A stretch of 64,000 bases of DNA, from contig CAWDXD010000005.1 in NCBI GenBank assembly GCA_963806145.1, positions 124,001 to 188,000 on the forward strand, read 5' to 3'. Below the pieces are notes generated by a model. That model saw nothing but the letters and a program-made list of their open reading frames with translations, searched no databases and was not told the origin of the DNA. Each line of letters starts with the position of its first letter. Within the stretch, counting starts at the first letter, position 1. The position numbers were made by a program, and so were the translations under genes. Positions 1-7,686 of the stretch are shown in pieces. This stretch comes from DASXKD01 sp963806145. GTDB lineage: Bacteria; Actinomycetota; Actinomycetes; Streptosporangiales; Streptosporangiaceae.

Positions 1-716
1 GCCGACTGGCCGAGCAACTCCAGGCCCGCAACGAGGAGCTGCGAGCCGAGCAGGAGACGTTCGCCGAGGAATCAGTCCGCTACGAACGGGCGCGGATCGC
101 CCGGGACCTGCACGACATCGTCGCGCACTGCCTCAGCGTGATGGTCGTCCAGGCGAGCGCCGGGCAGCGGATGACCGACCGCGGCGAAGTCGCGGAGGCG
201 CTGGAGTCGGTCGCGGCAGCGGCGGCGCAGGCCCGGACGGAGATCGGCCGGCTGGTCGAGATGCTGGCCGGTGAGATGCCGTCCGCCACGTCCGCCGGGT
301 TGCCCATGGTCGCCGAGCTGGTGCACCGGGCCAGTGCCACCGGCCTCACCGTGAACTGCTGCTTCATGGGTGACTGCGACCAGCTCGGGCCGGCCGCGTC
401 CGAGGCCGCCTACCGCGTCGTCCAGGAAGCTCTCACGAACGCCCTCAAGCACGCGCCCGGAGCACCGGTCGACATCACCGTGCGGGGGAACGACAGCGGC
501 GTGACGGTGGATATCGTCAACGCGGCCACGCTGGAAAGCCCGGCAAGCCTGGCCCGGTCCGGCGGCGGCTACGGCCTGGCCGGCATGCGTGAGCGGGTCC
601 AGGCCTGCGGCGGCTGCCTGACCTCAGGCCCCACCGCCACCGGCGGCTGGCAGGTATCGGCGGCGCTGCCGGCTCACCTCTCCCGCCAGCCCAGCGAGCC
701 GGTGCCCGGCCCGTGA
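1..716 (+). CDS. Two-component sensor histidine kinase (NarL/DesK type), 5' truncated
   Basis: C-terminal part of a cytoplasmic histidine kinase; the gene starts before the window, and the reading frame is open from base 3. A coiled-coil-like stretch leads into the HisKA_3 dimerisation box RDLHDIVAHCLSVM, whose first His is the expected phospho-acceptor. The HATPase_c domain follows: an N-box-like segment (EALTNALKHAP) and a G-box (GGGYGLAGMRERV). This arrangement is typical of actinobacterial kinases that phosphorylate a LuxR/NarL response regulator. No response-regulator gene follows, so the partner, if linked, lies upstream of the window. Family is clear; the signal is unknown because the sensor region is missing. 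Confidence 0.9.
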   Translation, partial: RLAEQLQARNEELRAEQETFAEESVRYERARIARDLHDIVAHCLSVMVVQASAGQRMTDRGEVAEALESVAAAAAQARTEIGRLVEMLAGEMPSATSAGLPMVAELVHRASATGLTVNCCFMGDCDQLGPAASEAAYRVVQEALTNALKHAPGAPVDITVRGNDSGVTVDIVNAATLESPASLARSGGGYGLAGMRERVQACGGCLTSGPTATGGWQVSAALPAHLSRQPSEPVPGP

Positions 717-884
717 CCGCGCGGCCGGGCCGTGACCATGCCCCGGGGACCAGCCGGTGCCCGGCAGGCGCCCGGCGGAGCCGGGAGTTTCCGGCATTTC
801 CGTTATCCTGCCCGTGCCGGGTCCTCGACTGGCCTGGTACCCGGGCAGTACGCGCCCGGGCCGCGCAGCGCGCGAGGAGGGCCG

Positions 885-2384
885 ATGCCCGGGAATCCGC
901 CGTACCGCGTGGTCGTCATCGGTGCCGGATTCGGCGGGATCGGCATGGGCATCGCGCTCCGGCGAGCGGGCATCTGGGATTTCCTCATCGTCGACAAGGG
1001 CGACGGGCCCGGAGGGACCTGGCGGGACAACACCTACCCCGGTGCTGCCTGCGACGTGCCCGCGCACCTGTACTCGTTCTCGTTCCGGCCGGGGCGCTGG
1101 AGTGGCCGCTTTCCCCCGCAGCGGGAGATCCTTGCCTACCTGTGCGAGCTGGCCGAGGAGAACGGCCTCGGCCCGCACATGCGCCTGGGCGCAGGCGTCA
1201 CCGCCTGCCGGTTCGACGAGGGCCGTGCCCTCTGGGACCTCACCCTCAGCAACGGTGACGCCATCCAGGCGAGCGCGGTGGTCTCCGCGGTCGGGCAGCT
1301 CAACCGGCACGCCCTGCCCGATATCGCGGGCCGCGGCGACTTCGCCGGCCCCTCGTGGCATTCGGCGCGCTGGGACCACAATGTCGACGTCACCGGCACG
1401 CATGTGGCCGTGGTGGGTACCGGGGCCAGCGCGATCCAGTTCGTGCCGGAGATCGCCAAGACGGCCGCCCATGTGGATGTCTACCAGCGCACCCCGCCCT
1501 ACGTGCTGCCCAAGACCGATCGGCCCTACGGCGAGGCCGAGCAGGCCTTCTACGACCGGTTCCCGGTGGCGCGCAAGGCTGACCGGCTGCGCATCTTCCT
1601 CTACGGCGAGCTGCTCACCAGCGGCTTCGTCGTGTCGCCCAAGCTCCTCGCCGCGCCCATGCAACTGTGGCGCCGCCAGCTCAGCACGCAAATCACCGAC
1701 CCTGGGCTGCGCGCCAAGTGCGTCCCCGACTATGTGATGGGCTGCAAGCGGGTGCTGTTCTCCAACGACTGGTATCCGGCGCTGGCCCGCCCGAACGTGG
1801 ACCTCGTCACCGAGCCGATCGAGCGCATCGTCGCCGACGGCGTGGTCACCACCGGCGGCACCACCCGCCACGCGGATGTGATCGTCTACGGCACCGGGTT
1901 CAAGACTCTCGACTTCCTTGCGCCCATGGACGTGACCGGCCTGCGCGGGCGCCGCCTGGGCGAGACATGGCACGAGGGGGCAGAGGCCTACCTCGGCATC
2001 AGCGTCGCGGGGTTCCCGAACTTCTTCATGCTCTACGGGCCCAATACCAACCTCGGCGGCAACTCGATCCTTTACATGCTCGAAGGCCAGATCCGCTACG
2101 TGGCCGCGGCTCTGCGCGCTCTGGAGTCCGAGGGCCTCGGCTGGATCGACGTGCGCCCCGAGGTGCAGCAGGCGTTCAACACCTGGGTGACCGCTTCCAG
2201 CCGCACCTCGGTGTGGGAGAGCGGGTGCCGTAGCTGGTACACCACGGCCTCGGGCCGCAACACCAACAACTGGCCCGACCACACGTTCCTGTACCGGCAT
2301 CGGGTCCGCCGGTTCGACCTCGGCAGGTACCGGGCCATGCCGAATCCTCCGGCCCCGGCCGCGTCTGAGGCGGCCCGCGCATGA
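885..2384 (+). CDS. Flavin-containing monooxygenase, Baeyer-Villiger type
   Basis: 499 aa FAD/NADPH monooxygenase expected to insert oxygen into ketones, giving esters or lactones. The FAD-binding Rossmann motif GAGFGG is at residues 13-18. The Baeyer-Villiger fingerprint FxGxxxHxxxW is intact as FAGPSWHSARW (153-163). A second dinucleotide motif, GTGASA, begins near residue 178. The start at 885 is preferred over an in-frame ATG at 732 because GAGGAGG lies just upstream and the Rossmann fold then starts normally. The stop overlaps the start of the downstream esterase by 4 bp, so the two are probably co-translated. With the esterase and the nearby P450 it fits ketone or terpenoid/steroid-type catabolism; the substrate cannot be read. 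Confidence 0.9.
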   Translation: MPGNPPYRVVVIGAGFGGIGMGIALRRAGIWDFLIVDKGDGPGGTWRDNTYPGAACDVPAHLYSFSFRPGRWSGRFPPQREILAYLCELAEENGLGPHMRLGAGVTACRFDEGRALWDLTLSNGDAIQASAVVSAVGQLNRHALPDIAGRGDFAGPSWHSARWDHNVDVTGTHVAVVGTGASAIQFVPEIAKTAAHVDVYQRTPPYVLPKTDRPYGEAEQAFYDRFPVARKADRLRIFLYGELLTSGFVVSPKLLAAPMQLWRRQLSTQITDPGLRAKCVPDYVMGCKRVLFSNDWYPALARPNVDLVTEPIERIVADGVVTTGGTTRHADVIVYGTGFKTLDFLAPMDVTGLRGRRLGETWHEGAEAYLGISVAGFPNFFMLYGPNTNLGGNSILYMLEGQIRYVAAALRALESEGLGWIDVRPEVQQAFNTWVTASSRTSVWESGCRSWYTTASGRNTNNWPDHTFLYRHRVRRFDLGRYRAMPNPPAPAASEAARA

Positions 2385-3340
2385 TCGCCCCGCCGCGCCG
2401 GGCCGGCCGGAAGGGCGCGCCGCGCGTGAGCGGCCTGCGCCTGCCGCCGGCGCTGGTGCGCGCCGGGATGCGGCAGCTCGGGCGGCGCGTCCTGGACCCG
2501 GCGCTGGCCTGGGAGGTGCAGCGCCTGCGCTTCGACCAGCTCATGCGCACCTCGCCGGTGCCGCGGGGCGCCGGCGTCACCGGCGTCACGCTGAACGGGG
2601 TACCCGCCGAAGTGATAACGGCCGGAACGGCACGCCCAGGGCGCACCGTGGTGCACTTCCACGGTGGCGGCTATTGCCTGGGCTCGGCCCGCATGATGCG
2701 GACCTGGGCCGCGCACCTGAGCGCGCAGGCGGCGTGCCGGGTCGTGGTGCCCGAATACGGGCTGGCCCCCGCGCATGCCTATCCCGCCGCTCTCGGCGAC
2801 GCCCATGCCGTGCTGAACGCGCTGCTCGCCGAGACCGATCCGGCCTCGATCGTGGTCTCCGGCGACTCGGCCGGCGGCGGGCTCGCCCTGGCGCTCGTCC
2901 TCGCCATCCGCGATGCGGGCGACCAGCTCCCCGCTGGGTGCATCCTCATGTCACCCTGGCTCGACCTCACGCGGGACCGCTGGGCCGTGCCGGAGCTCGT
3001 GCGCAAGGACGTACTGCTCAACCCTGCCTGGCTCGAGGCCTGCGCCGCCGCATACGCCGACCCCTCGCAATGGGCGGATCCCAAGGTCTCCCCGCTTCGC
3101 GCGGATCACGGTGGCCTCCCGCCCCTGCTGATCCAGGCCGCAGCAGACGACCTGCTCGCCCCCGACGCCGAGCTCCTGGCCACCAGCGCAGCAACTGCAC
3201 GCACGGACGTCACCTACACCAGGTGGCCGAACATGTGGCACGACTTTGCCCTGCTCCCCGGCGTCCTATCCGCCGCCGACAGCGCCCTGGCCCAATCAGC
3301 CTGGTTCGTGGAGACCGTGACCGGCGACACGTCCGCCTGA
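2381..3340 (+). CDS. Alpha/beta hydrolase, hormone-sensitive-lipase (HSL) family esterase
   Basis: 319 aa esterase. The oxyanion-hole motif HGGG is at residues 94-97 and the nucleophile elbow GDSAGG at 161-166 (Ser163). A C-terminal Asp in AADDLLAP and His in MWHDF complete a plausible catalytic triad. The start overlaps the monooxygenase stop (ATGA), typical of translational coupling. HSL-type esterases paired with Baeyer-Villiger enzymes usually open the ester or lactone product; that role is inferred from context. No signal peptide is visible, so it is probably cytoplasmic. Confidence 0.9.
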   Translation: MIAPPRRAGRKGAPRVSGLRLPPALVRAGMRQLGRRVLDPALAWEVQRLRFDQLMRTSPVPRGAGVTGVTLNGVPAEVITAGTARPGRTVVHFHGGGYCLGSARMMRTWAAHLSAQAACRVVVPEYGLAPAHAYPAALGDAHAVLNALLAETDPASIVVSGDSAGGGLALALVLAIRDAGDQLPAGCILMSPWLDLTRDRWAVPELVRKDVLLNPAWLEACAAAYADPSQWADPKVSPLRADHGGLPPLLIQAAADDLLAPDAELLATSAATARTDVTYTRWPNMWHDFALLPGVLSAADSALAQSAWFVETVTGDTSA

Positions 3341-3365
3341 CCTACCCCCGGGCTGCCGGAGCCCC

Positions 3366-3400
3366 TTGACGAAACAGATGAACGCTCTTTTAATTCTGCT
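3366..3400 (+). promoter_or_regulatory. Promoter for a leaderless tetR-type mRNA
   Basis: TTGACG (3366-3371), 17-bp spacer, TTTAAT (3389-3394), then 6 bp to the ATG at 3401. A transcript starting at the usual distance from the -10 would begin at the A of the start codon. No Shine-Dalgarno sequence precedes the ATG. This AT-rich patch stands out from its surroundings. Confidence 0.6.
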
Positions 3401-4015
3401 ATGGGCCGTATCGCCGGGGTCACGGCGGCCGAGACGCGCCAGCGCCTGCTGCGCGCGGCCGCCGACGTATTCGCCGAGCGCGGCTACGACGGCACGCGCG
3501 TGGCCGACATCGCCGCGGCCGCAGGGGTCAGCAACGGCGCGCTGTACTCGCACTTCGCCTCTAAGGCGGAACTGCTGGTGGATGCCCTGCGCACGCACGG
3601 CCGGCGGCTGCTCGCCGATGTGTTCGCCGCCGATCCGGACCGGTCGATCACGGACCTGCTGCTGGTCATCGGCCGGTGGCTGCCCCGGCGCCGCGGCGCC
3701 CCCGGTTACCTCATCGTCGAGGCGCTGGTCGCGGCCCGCCGTGACGAAGAGGTGGCCCGGCCGATGCGCGACTACGTCGGCGAGCGCGCCGACTGGATCG
3801 CGGAGCTTGTCCGCGTCGCCCAGGCCGGCGGCGAACTCGACCCGGCGCTGTCGCCGAACGCGCTCGCCCACTTCTGCCTCCTGCTCTCGATGGGCAGCGC
3901 GCTGGTGACGCCGGACCTGCACGCGGTCGGTGACGAGGAGTGGAATGCGCTGCTCACCCGGCTGATGTCCGCCCTCAGACCCGACGGCACCAGGCAGACG
4001 GGAGCGATGTGTTGA
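3401..4015 (+). CDS. TetR/AcrR family transcriptional regulator
   Basis: 204 aa. The N-terminal TetR helix-turn-helix spans about residues 8-55 (ETRQRLLRAAADVFAERGYD, then VADIAAAAGVSNGALYSHF). The C-terminal ligand-binding domain is divergent, as usual. It lies between the monooxygenase-esterase pair and the ferredoxin-P450 pair on the same strand, so it is the obvious local repressor of the oxidation cassette. The ferredoxin start overlaps its stop, linking it to the P450 genes. Translation appears leaderless (see the promoter at 3366). Family is certain; ligand and targets are inferred. Confidence 0.9.
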   Translation: MGRIAGVTAAETRQRLLRAAADVFAERGYDGTRVADIAAAAGVSNGALYSHFASKAELLVDALRTHGRRLLADVFAADPDRSITDLLLVIGRWLPRRRGAPGYLIVEALVAARRDEEVARPMRDYVGERADWIAELVRVAQAGGELDPALSPNALAHFCLLLSMGSALVTPDLHAVGDEEWNALLTRLMSALRPDGTRQTGAMC

Positions 4016-4209
4016 AGGTGCGGATCGACCACGAGCGCTGTCAGGGGCACGGCCGCTGCTACGACCTTGCGCCTGGCTTGTTCGGCGACGACGACGAGGG
4101 TTACGGCACCGTGCTCGGCGACGGCACCGTGCCACCGGGCCAGGAGCACGATGCCCGCCTGGCAGAACTGAACTGCCCGGAACGTGCGATCGACATCGAG
4201 GAGGCATGA
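4012..4209 (+). CDS. Ferredoxin, 3Fe-4S type, P450-associated
   Basis: 65 aa electron carrier. The cluster ligands read CQGHGRC (Cys10 and Cys16, with His13 replacing the fourth Cys) plus Cys in the C-terminal NCPERAI. This is the signature of the small 3Fe-4S ferredoxins that serve bacterial cytochromes P450. A TTG start at 4012 gives the usual MKVRIDxxRC beginning and sits 7 nt after GGGAG; GTG at 4009 is an alternative. It overlaps the TetR stop and precedes the P450 ATG by 1 bp. No ferredoxin reductase is encoded nearby. Confidence 0.88.
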   Translation: MKVRIDHERCQGHGRCYDLAPGLFGDDDEGYGTVLGDGTVPPGQEHDARLAELNCPERAIDIEEA

Positions 4210-4210
4210 C

Positions 4211-5482
4211 ATGGCCGCCGATGACCGGTTCACCGAGGATTTCCGGGAGACGCGTGAGGACGAGATGCTCGGCACCATCGCCGAGGTCGTCACCGGCCCG
4301 GTCGCGGACTGGGCTACCGACTTCTCCCATGTCGAGCCCGAATGGGCCACCGACCCTTACCCGATCCAGGACGACCTGCGGCAGCGCTGCCCGATCGCGC
4401 ACACCGGGCGGTTCGGTGGCGCCTGGCTGCCGACCCGCTACGAGGACGTCGCGGCGATCGCCTACGACACCGAGCGGTTCTCCTCACGGTCGATCATCCT
4501 GAGCAACTTCCGGCCGCCCCGTGACCTGGCGCCGATCGGCGGCTCGCCGCCGATTTCCTCCGATCCGCCGTTCCACCACGATGCGCGCAAGCTGCTGCTG
4601 CCCGCCTTCACCAAGGCCGCGGTGCAACGGCAGGAGCAGGCGACGCGGGCGTTCTGTCACTCGCTCATCGACGGGTTCGCGGGCCAGGACGTCGTCGATG
4701 CCGCCGGCGACTACGCCCAGCACATACCGATGCGGGTCATCAGCGACATGCTCGGCTTCCCCCCCGAAGACGGGCCCCGGTTCCGGGTGTTCGTCGAGGA
4801 CCTGCTCGAAGGCATCAACCTGCCGCCGGACGAACGCATCGAGCGGGTATCCCGGTTGTTCGACTACCTGCTCGTGCAGGTGCACGACCACATCGACAAC
4901 CCGCGTGACGACCTCACGACCTACCTGCTCGACGCGGAGTTGTACGGCCAGAAGCTCGGCCCCGATCACGTCGTCGGCACGATGGCCCTGCTGCTCATCG
5001 CCGGCATCGACACGACATGGAGCGCGATCGGCGCCTCGCTGTGGCATCTGGCGAAGACGCCCGCCGACCGTGAGCGGCTCGCCGCCGAGCCAGCGCTGCT
5101 GCCGACCGCCATGGAGGAGTTCCTTCGCGCCTACGCGCCGGTCACCATGGCGCGGCTGGTCAAGGAGGACGTGCACTGGCACGGCGTGGACATGAAGGCC
5201 GACGACTGGATCCTGCTGTCGTTCCCCGCGGCCAACCGCGACCCGGCACAGTTCGACCAGGCCCGCGAGGTCGTGATCGACCGTGCGGTCAACCGGCATG
5301 CCGCGTTCGGCCTCGGCATTCACCGCTGCGTGGGCTCGCACCTGGCCCGTATGGAACTCCGGGTCGCCCTCGAGGTCTGGCTGGAGCGAATCGCCGAGTT
5401 CACCCTCGCCGACCCGGCGGCGGTGACCTGGTCGACGGGGCAGATCCGCGGGCCGCGCACGCTCCCGCTCCGGATCCGCTGA
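4211..5482 (+). CDS. Cytochrome P450
   Basis: 423 aa soluble bacterial class I P450. The I-helix oxygen-activation motif AGIDTT is at residues 264-269, the K-helix ExxR at 303-306, and the heme loop FGLGIHRCVG at 366-375 with Cys373 as iron ligand. The start at 4211 is chosen over in-frame 4184 because it follows the ferredoxin stop directly and gives a normal N-terminus. Electrons would come from the adjacent 3Fe-4S ferredoxin. It probably hydroxylates a hydrophobic substrate that is processed further by the monooxygenase and esterase; the substrate is unknown. Confidence 0.93.
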   Translation: MAADDRFTEDFRETREDEMLGTIAEVVTGPVADWATDFSHVEPEWATDPYPIQDDLRQRCPIAHTGRFGGAWLPTRYEDVAAIAYDTERFSSRSIILSNFRPPRDLAPIGGSPPISSDPPFHHDARKLLLPAFTKAAVQRQEQATRAFCHSLIDGFAGQDVVDAAGDYAQHIPMRVISDMLGFPPEDGPRFRVFVEDLLEGINLPPDERIERVSRLFDYLLVQVHDHIDNPRDDLTTYLLDAELYGQKLGPDHVVGTMALLLIAGIDTTWSAIGASLWHLAKTPADRERLAAEPALLPTAMEEFLRAYAPVTMARLVKEDVHWHGVDMKADDWILLSFPAANRDPAQFDQAREVVIDRAVNRHAAFGLGIHRCVGSHLARMELRVALEVWLERIAEFTLADPAAVTWSTGQIRGPRTLPLRIR

Positions 5483-5557
5483 CCGGGCACGGCATGCGCT
5501 CCCTGGGCCGCGCGATCCGCGGACGCGGGGCAGCCGCAGACGCACCGGCCCAGCGAC

Positions 5558-5598
5558 GGTGATCGGCGCCAGGACCTGGGCCGCCAGTGCCGATCACC
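5558..5598. terminator. Inverted repeat between convergent genes, likely bidirectional terminator
   Basis: Perfect 10-bp arms GGTGATCGGC (5558-5567) and GCCGATCACC (5589-5598) with a 21-nt loop, between the P450 stop and the convergent lipoprotein gene. No T tract, which is common for actinomycete terminators. Confidence 0.5.
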
Positions 5599-5617
5599 CG
5601 TGCCGGTGGCCGGCCCG

Positions 5618-6121
5618 TCAGGACCGGGACGCACTCCACGGGCCGCCGCCGGCGGCTCCGTTGGGGCCCTTGATCTGCCATGTGCCGGACATGGAGTTCC
5701 CGGACGCCGAGCCCGAATAGGTGATGGCCTCCGAGCCCACGGTGCCAAAGCGGATCGTGCTGCCCTGCACCGTCCCGTGGATGCCAACGGTGCCGCGCGC
5801 GGGGGTCGAGAGGGTGATCGTGCCATTCAGCCTGGACCCGGACTGGTGCCATCTGAGGATGAAGTGACCCTGGTAGGCGCCGCTGTACTGGCCCCGCCAC
5901 TTGCCCGAGAGCCCGCTGTTCGCGGCAGTCTGCGCTGGTGCGCTGGCCGCGGGGGCGGCGGCCGGGGTTGCGTTGGCCGACCGGGTGGCCGTCACCTGCG
6001 CGGTGCTGCTACCTGAGCTTGAGCACGCCGCCAGGGTCATCGCCAGGGCGGCCGTTGCTGTCATGCCGAGCACGCGCCGCCCCGGGCGTCTGCCCGCATT
6101 GCCGTGGAGTTGCATCGTCAT
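5618..6121 (-). CDS. Small secreted lipoprotein, function unknown
   Basis: 167 aa. An N-terminal basic stretch and hydrophobic helix (GMTATAALAMTLAAC) end in a lipobox LAAC, so the mature protein should be a lipid-anchored extracytoplasmic protein. An Ala/Ser/Thr-rich linker follows. The C-terminal ~95 residues, from GLSGKWRGQYSGAYQGHF, are Gly/Thr/Trp-rich with alternating hydrophobic residues, suggesting a small beta-barrel; I do not recognise the family. The start at 6121 overlaps the stop of the upstream gene (ATGA); ATG at 6115, 8 nt after GGAAGG, is an alternative. Confidence 0.75.
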   Translation of the reverse strand: MTMQLHGNAGRRPGRRVLGMTATAALAMTLAACSSSGSSTAQVTATRSANATPAAAPAASAPAQTAANSGLSGKWRGQYSGAYQGHFILRWHQSGSRLNGTITLSTPARGTVGIHGTVQGSTIRFGTVGSEAITYSGSASGNSMSGTWQIKGPNGAAGGGPWSASRS

Positions 6122-6510
6122 TTCCTTCCGTTCCGATATCGCCGTGAGTTCTCGTCCTTGCCGCGAGGCGCAGGTGCTGCGGCCGGCGCCGGCAGCGCTT
6201 CCGCCGCACCGGGCTCATTGACGGCCGCCTCCCGTCCCGTCCGCCAGCCGACCCCTATGCAGGCGAGGATGCGCTCGAAGGGGAGGCCGGCCCGTTCGCT
6301 CACCGCGCGGACCTCGGCCTCCGGCCCGGCAAACAGGCACAGCAGCACCTCGTCCTCGGGCATCAGCAGCGAGCCGAGATATGAGACCTGACTGCCCAGC
6401 GGGCCAGCTATCTCCTGCCGGACGCGGCGGCCGAGTGCTTCCGCGGTCGCGCGGGACAGGCCGGGCAGCAGGCATTCCGCCACCTGCCACAGCGGCTCGG
6501 GCCCGGTCAC
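6118..6510 (-). CDS. DUF4242-like small protein
   Basis: 130 aa soluble protein. The core (about residues 10-85), including YLGSLLMPEDEVLLCLFAG and ERAGLPFERI, resembles the actinobacterial DUF4242/SCO4226-like ferredoxin-fold proteins. That relation is from memory of the family pattern, and the metal-binding role described for some members is not demonstrated here. The C-terminal ~45 residues are low-complexity Ala/Pro followed by a basic tail. The GTG at 6510 is chosen because GGTGAGG lies 5 nt upstream; the frame stays open further upstream but reads as non-coding. It is coupled to the lipoprotein gene by an ATGA overlap. Confidence 0.65.
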   Translation of the reverse strand: MTGPEPLWQVAECLLPGLSRATAEALGRRVRQEIAGPLGSQVSYLGSLLMPEDEVLLCLFAGPEAEVRAVSERAGLPFERILACIGVGWRTGREAAVNEPGAAEALPAPAAAPAPRGKDENSRRYRNGRK

Positions 6511-6936
6511 CGGGCCCTCACCAGGACCGCGCTGGCGGCAGTACCCCCGGGCCACACCCGGCCGCCGCACGCACCCAGCACTGACATGCTCAGAAGTTAG
6601 GCCCGGCGCCCGTGCCGCCGCGTCGGGGAAAACCCTACGTTTGGCCACCGAGGGGCCCGGGGCGCGGCAAGCAATGATCATGGCCCTGACCATGATCCGT
6701 TTTGTTCGGGAACCTTCCAGATAACATCCAGTCTTTGTCCAGCGGGCAGTCAGATTCATTGGATGATATGTACATGGCTCCCCCCGGGAACGGAGCCCCG
6801 GCCGAGCTGGGGGGAGCCCCGAATCGCACCCCGCCGGCCAGACCCACACTGAGCCGGCGGGGTGTCACCAGAGCCGGTCGCCTGCTTCAGGCCTGGGCCG
6901 GACGCGGCTGGCCAAGCTGGCCCTCCTCGAGCGTCA

Positions 6937-7082
6937 TCACCCCTCTCGGGTGACCTAGGACGCGCCGTGCCGGTGCCGCCGGCCTGCCGCCGAAGAGCCG
7001 CGATAGACAGGCCGGCGGCACCACGGTGGCCGAATGATGCGGCGGGATGCCGGGCGTGCCCCAATCACCCGCGAGAGGGTGA
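6937..7082. repeat. Two inverted copies of a TCACCC..GGGTGA palindromic element
   Basis: Copy 1 (6937-6953) is TCACCC-CTCTC-GGGTGA. Copy 2 (7065-7082) is TCACCC-GCGAGA-GGGTGA; read on the other strand its centre is TCTCGC, nearly the same as copy 1. The two copies face each other across about 110 bp, so each can form its own hairpin or pair with the other. Confidence 0.55.
6972..7022. repeat. Perfect 15-bp inverted repeat
   Basis: GGTGCCGCCGGCCTG (6972-6986) and its exact reverse complement (7008-7022) flank a 21-nt loop. A very stable RNA hairpin is expected in the 5' leader of the gene at 7155, or a terminator if transcription enters from upstream. Confidence 0.55.
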
Positions 7083-7154
7083 CGACATCGGCAGGCGGCT
7101 CTCCCAGGGTGGAGGAGTAAACGAATCTCGCGATTCGGCTCAGGAGGCCAAACA

Positions 7155-7589
7155 ATGATGCCGCCATCTACCACACCGACCGTCGGCGAGGCGAGAGCCC
7201 ATGAGGGGGGCCACGGCTATGGCCTGGTCCTGTTCGGGTCGATCCTGCTGGTCGTTGTCGGCTGCTTCAACGTCATCTACGGCATCGCCGCGATTGCCAA
7301 CTCCCATGTGTTCACCGCCAATGCCCACTATGTGTTCGGGAACCTGCGCACCTGGGGCTGGATCACCCTCATCATCGGCATTCTGCAGTTGCTGGCCGCG
7401 GCCGGGGTGCTGGCAGGCAACCAGGCGGCCCGCTGGTTCGCGGTGGCCGTGCTCGCGCTCAACGCCATCGACCAGATGTTCTTCATCCCCGCGTACCCGT
7501 TCTGGTCGCTGATGATCATCGCCATGGACGTGGTCGCCCTGTACGGGCTTTGCGCCTACGGCAGCAGGGCCAACCTCGAGGCCGCCTGA
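7155..7589 (+). CDS. DUF7144-like integral membrane protein
   Basis: 144 aa with about four transmembrane helices: LVLFGSILLVVVGCFNVIYG, GWITLIIGILQLLAAAGVLA, WFAVAVLALNAIDQMFF and a final helix near FWSLMIIAMDVVALYGL. This is the layout of a widespread actinobacterial four-helix family of unknown function. AGGAGG at 7142-7147 supports ATG 7155 (or the adjacent ATG 7158). A strong terminator hairpin follows, so it is probably monocistronic. Confidence 0.8.
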   Translation: MMPPSTTPTVGEARAHEGGHGYGLVLFGSILLVVVGCFNVIYGIAAIANSHVFTANAHYVFGNLRTWGWITLIIGILQLLAAAGVLAGNQAARWFAVAVLALNAIDQMFFIPAYPFWSLMIIAMDVVALYGLCAYGSRANLEAA

Positions 7590-7605
7590 CCACGCCTGCA
7601 TGACC

Positions 7606-7639
7606 ATGGCGCCAGGGGCCGGGTGGCCCCTGGCGCCAT
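7606..7639. terminator. Strong 15-bp stem terminator
   Basis: ATGGCGCCAGGGGCC (7606-7620) pairs perfectly with GGCCCCTGGCGCCAT (7625-7639) across a GGGT loop. It lies between the convergent DUF7144-like and aquaporin genes and could serve both strands. Confidence 0.75.
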
Positions 7640-7686
7640 ATGGCCGGGTGACGCCATAGCCGCGTGACGTCGCGCCCGGGCCGGGG

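Larger units (their letters stand above)
6511..7154. other. 644-bp non-coding region with structured repeats
   Basis: No convincing gene on either strand. It separates the divergent DUF4242-like and DUF7144-like genes. The AT-richer patch around 6670-6775 could hold promoters. The right half (6936-7135) carries two similar TCACCC-N5/6-GGGTGA hairpins in opposite orientation, a 15-bp perfect inverted repeat between them, and a small CGAATC-TCGC-GATTCG hairpin just before the next gene. The leader of the next gene is therefore unusually structured. Confidence 0.5.

Noticed and set aside
624..2300. Long minus-strand open frame across the monooxygenase gene
   Set aside because: Antisense shadow of a GC-rich gene: Arg/Pro/Gly/His-rich, no domain, while the plus strand has a complete Baeyer-Villiger enzyme.
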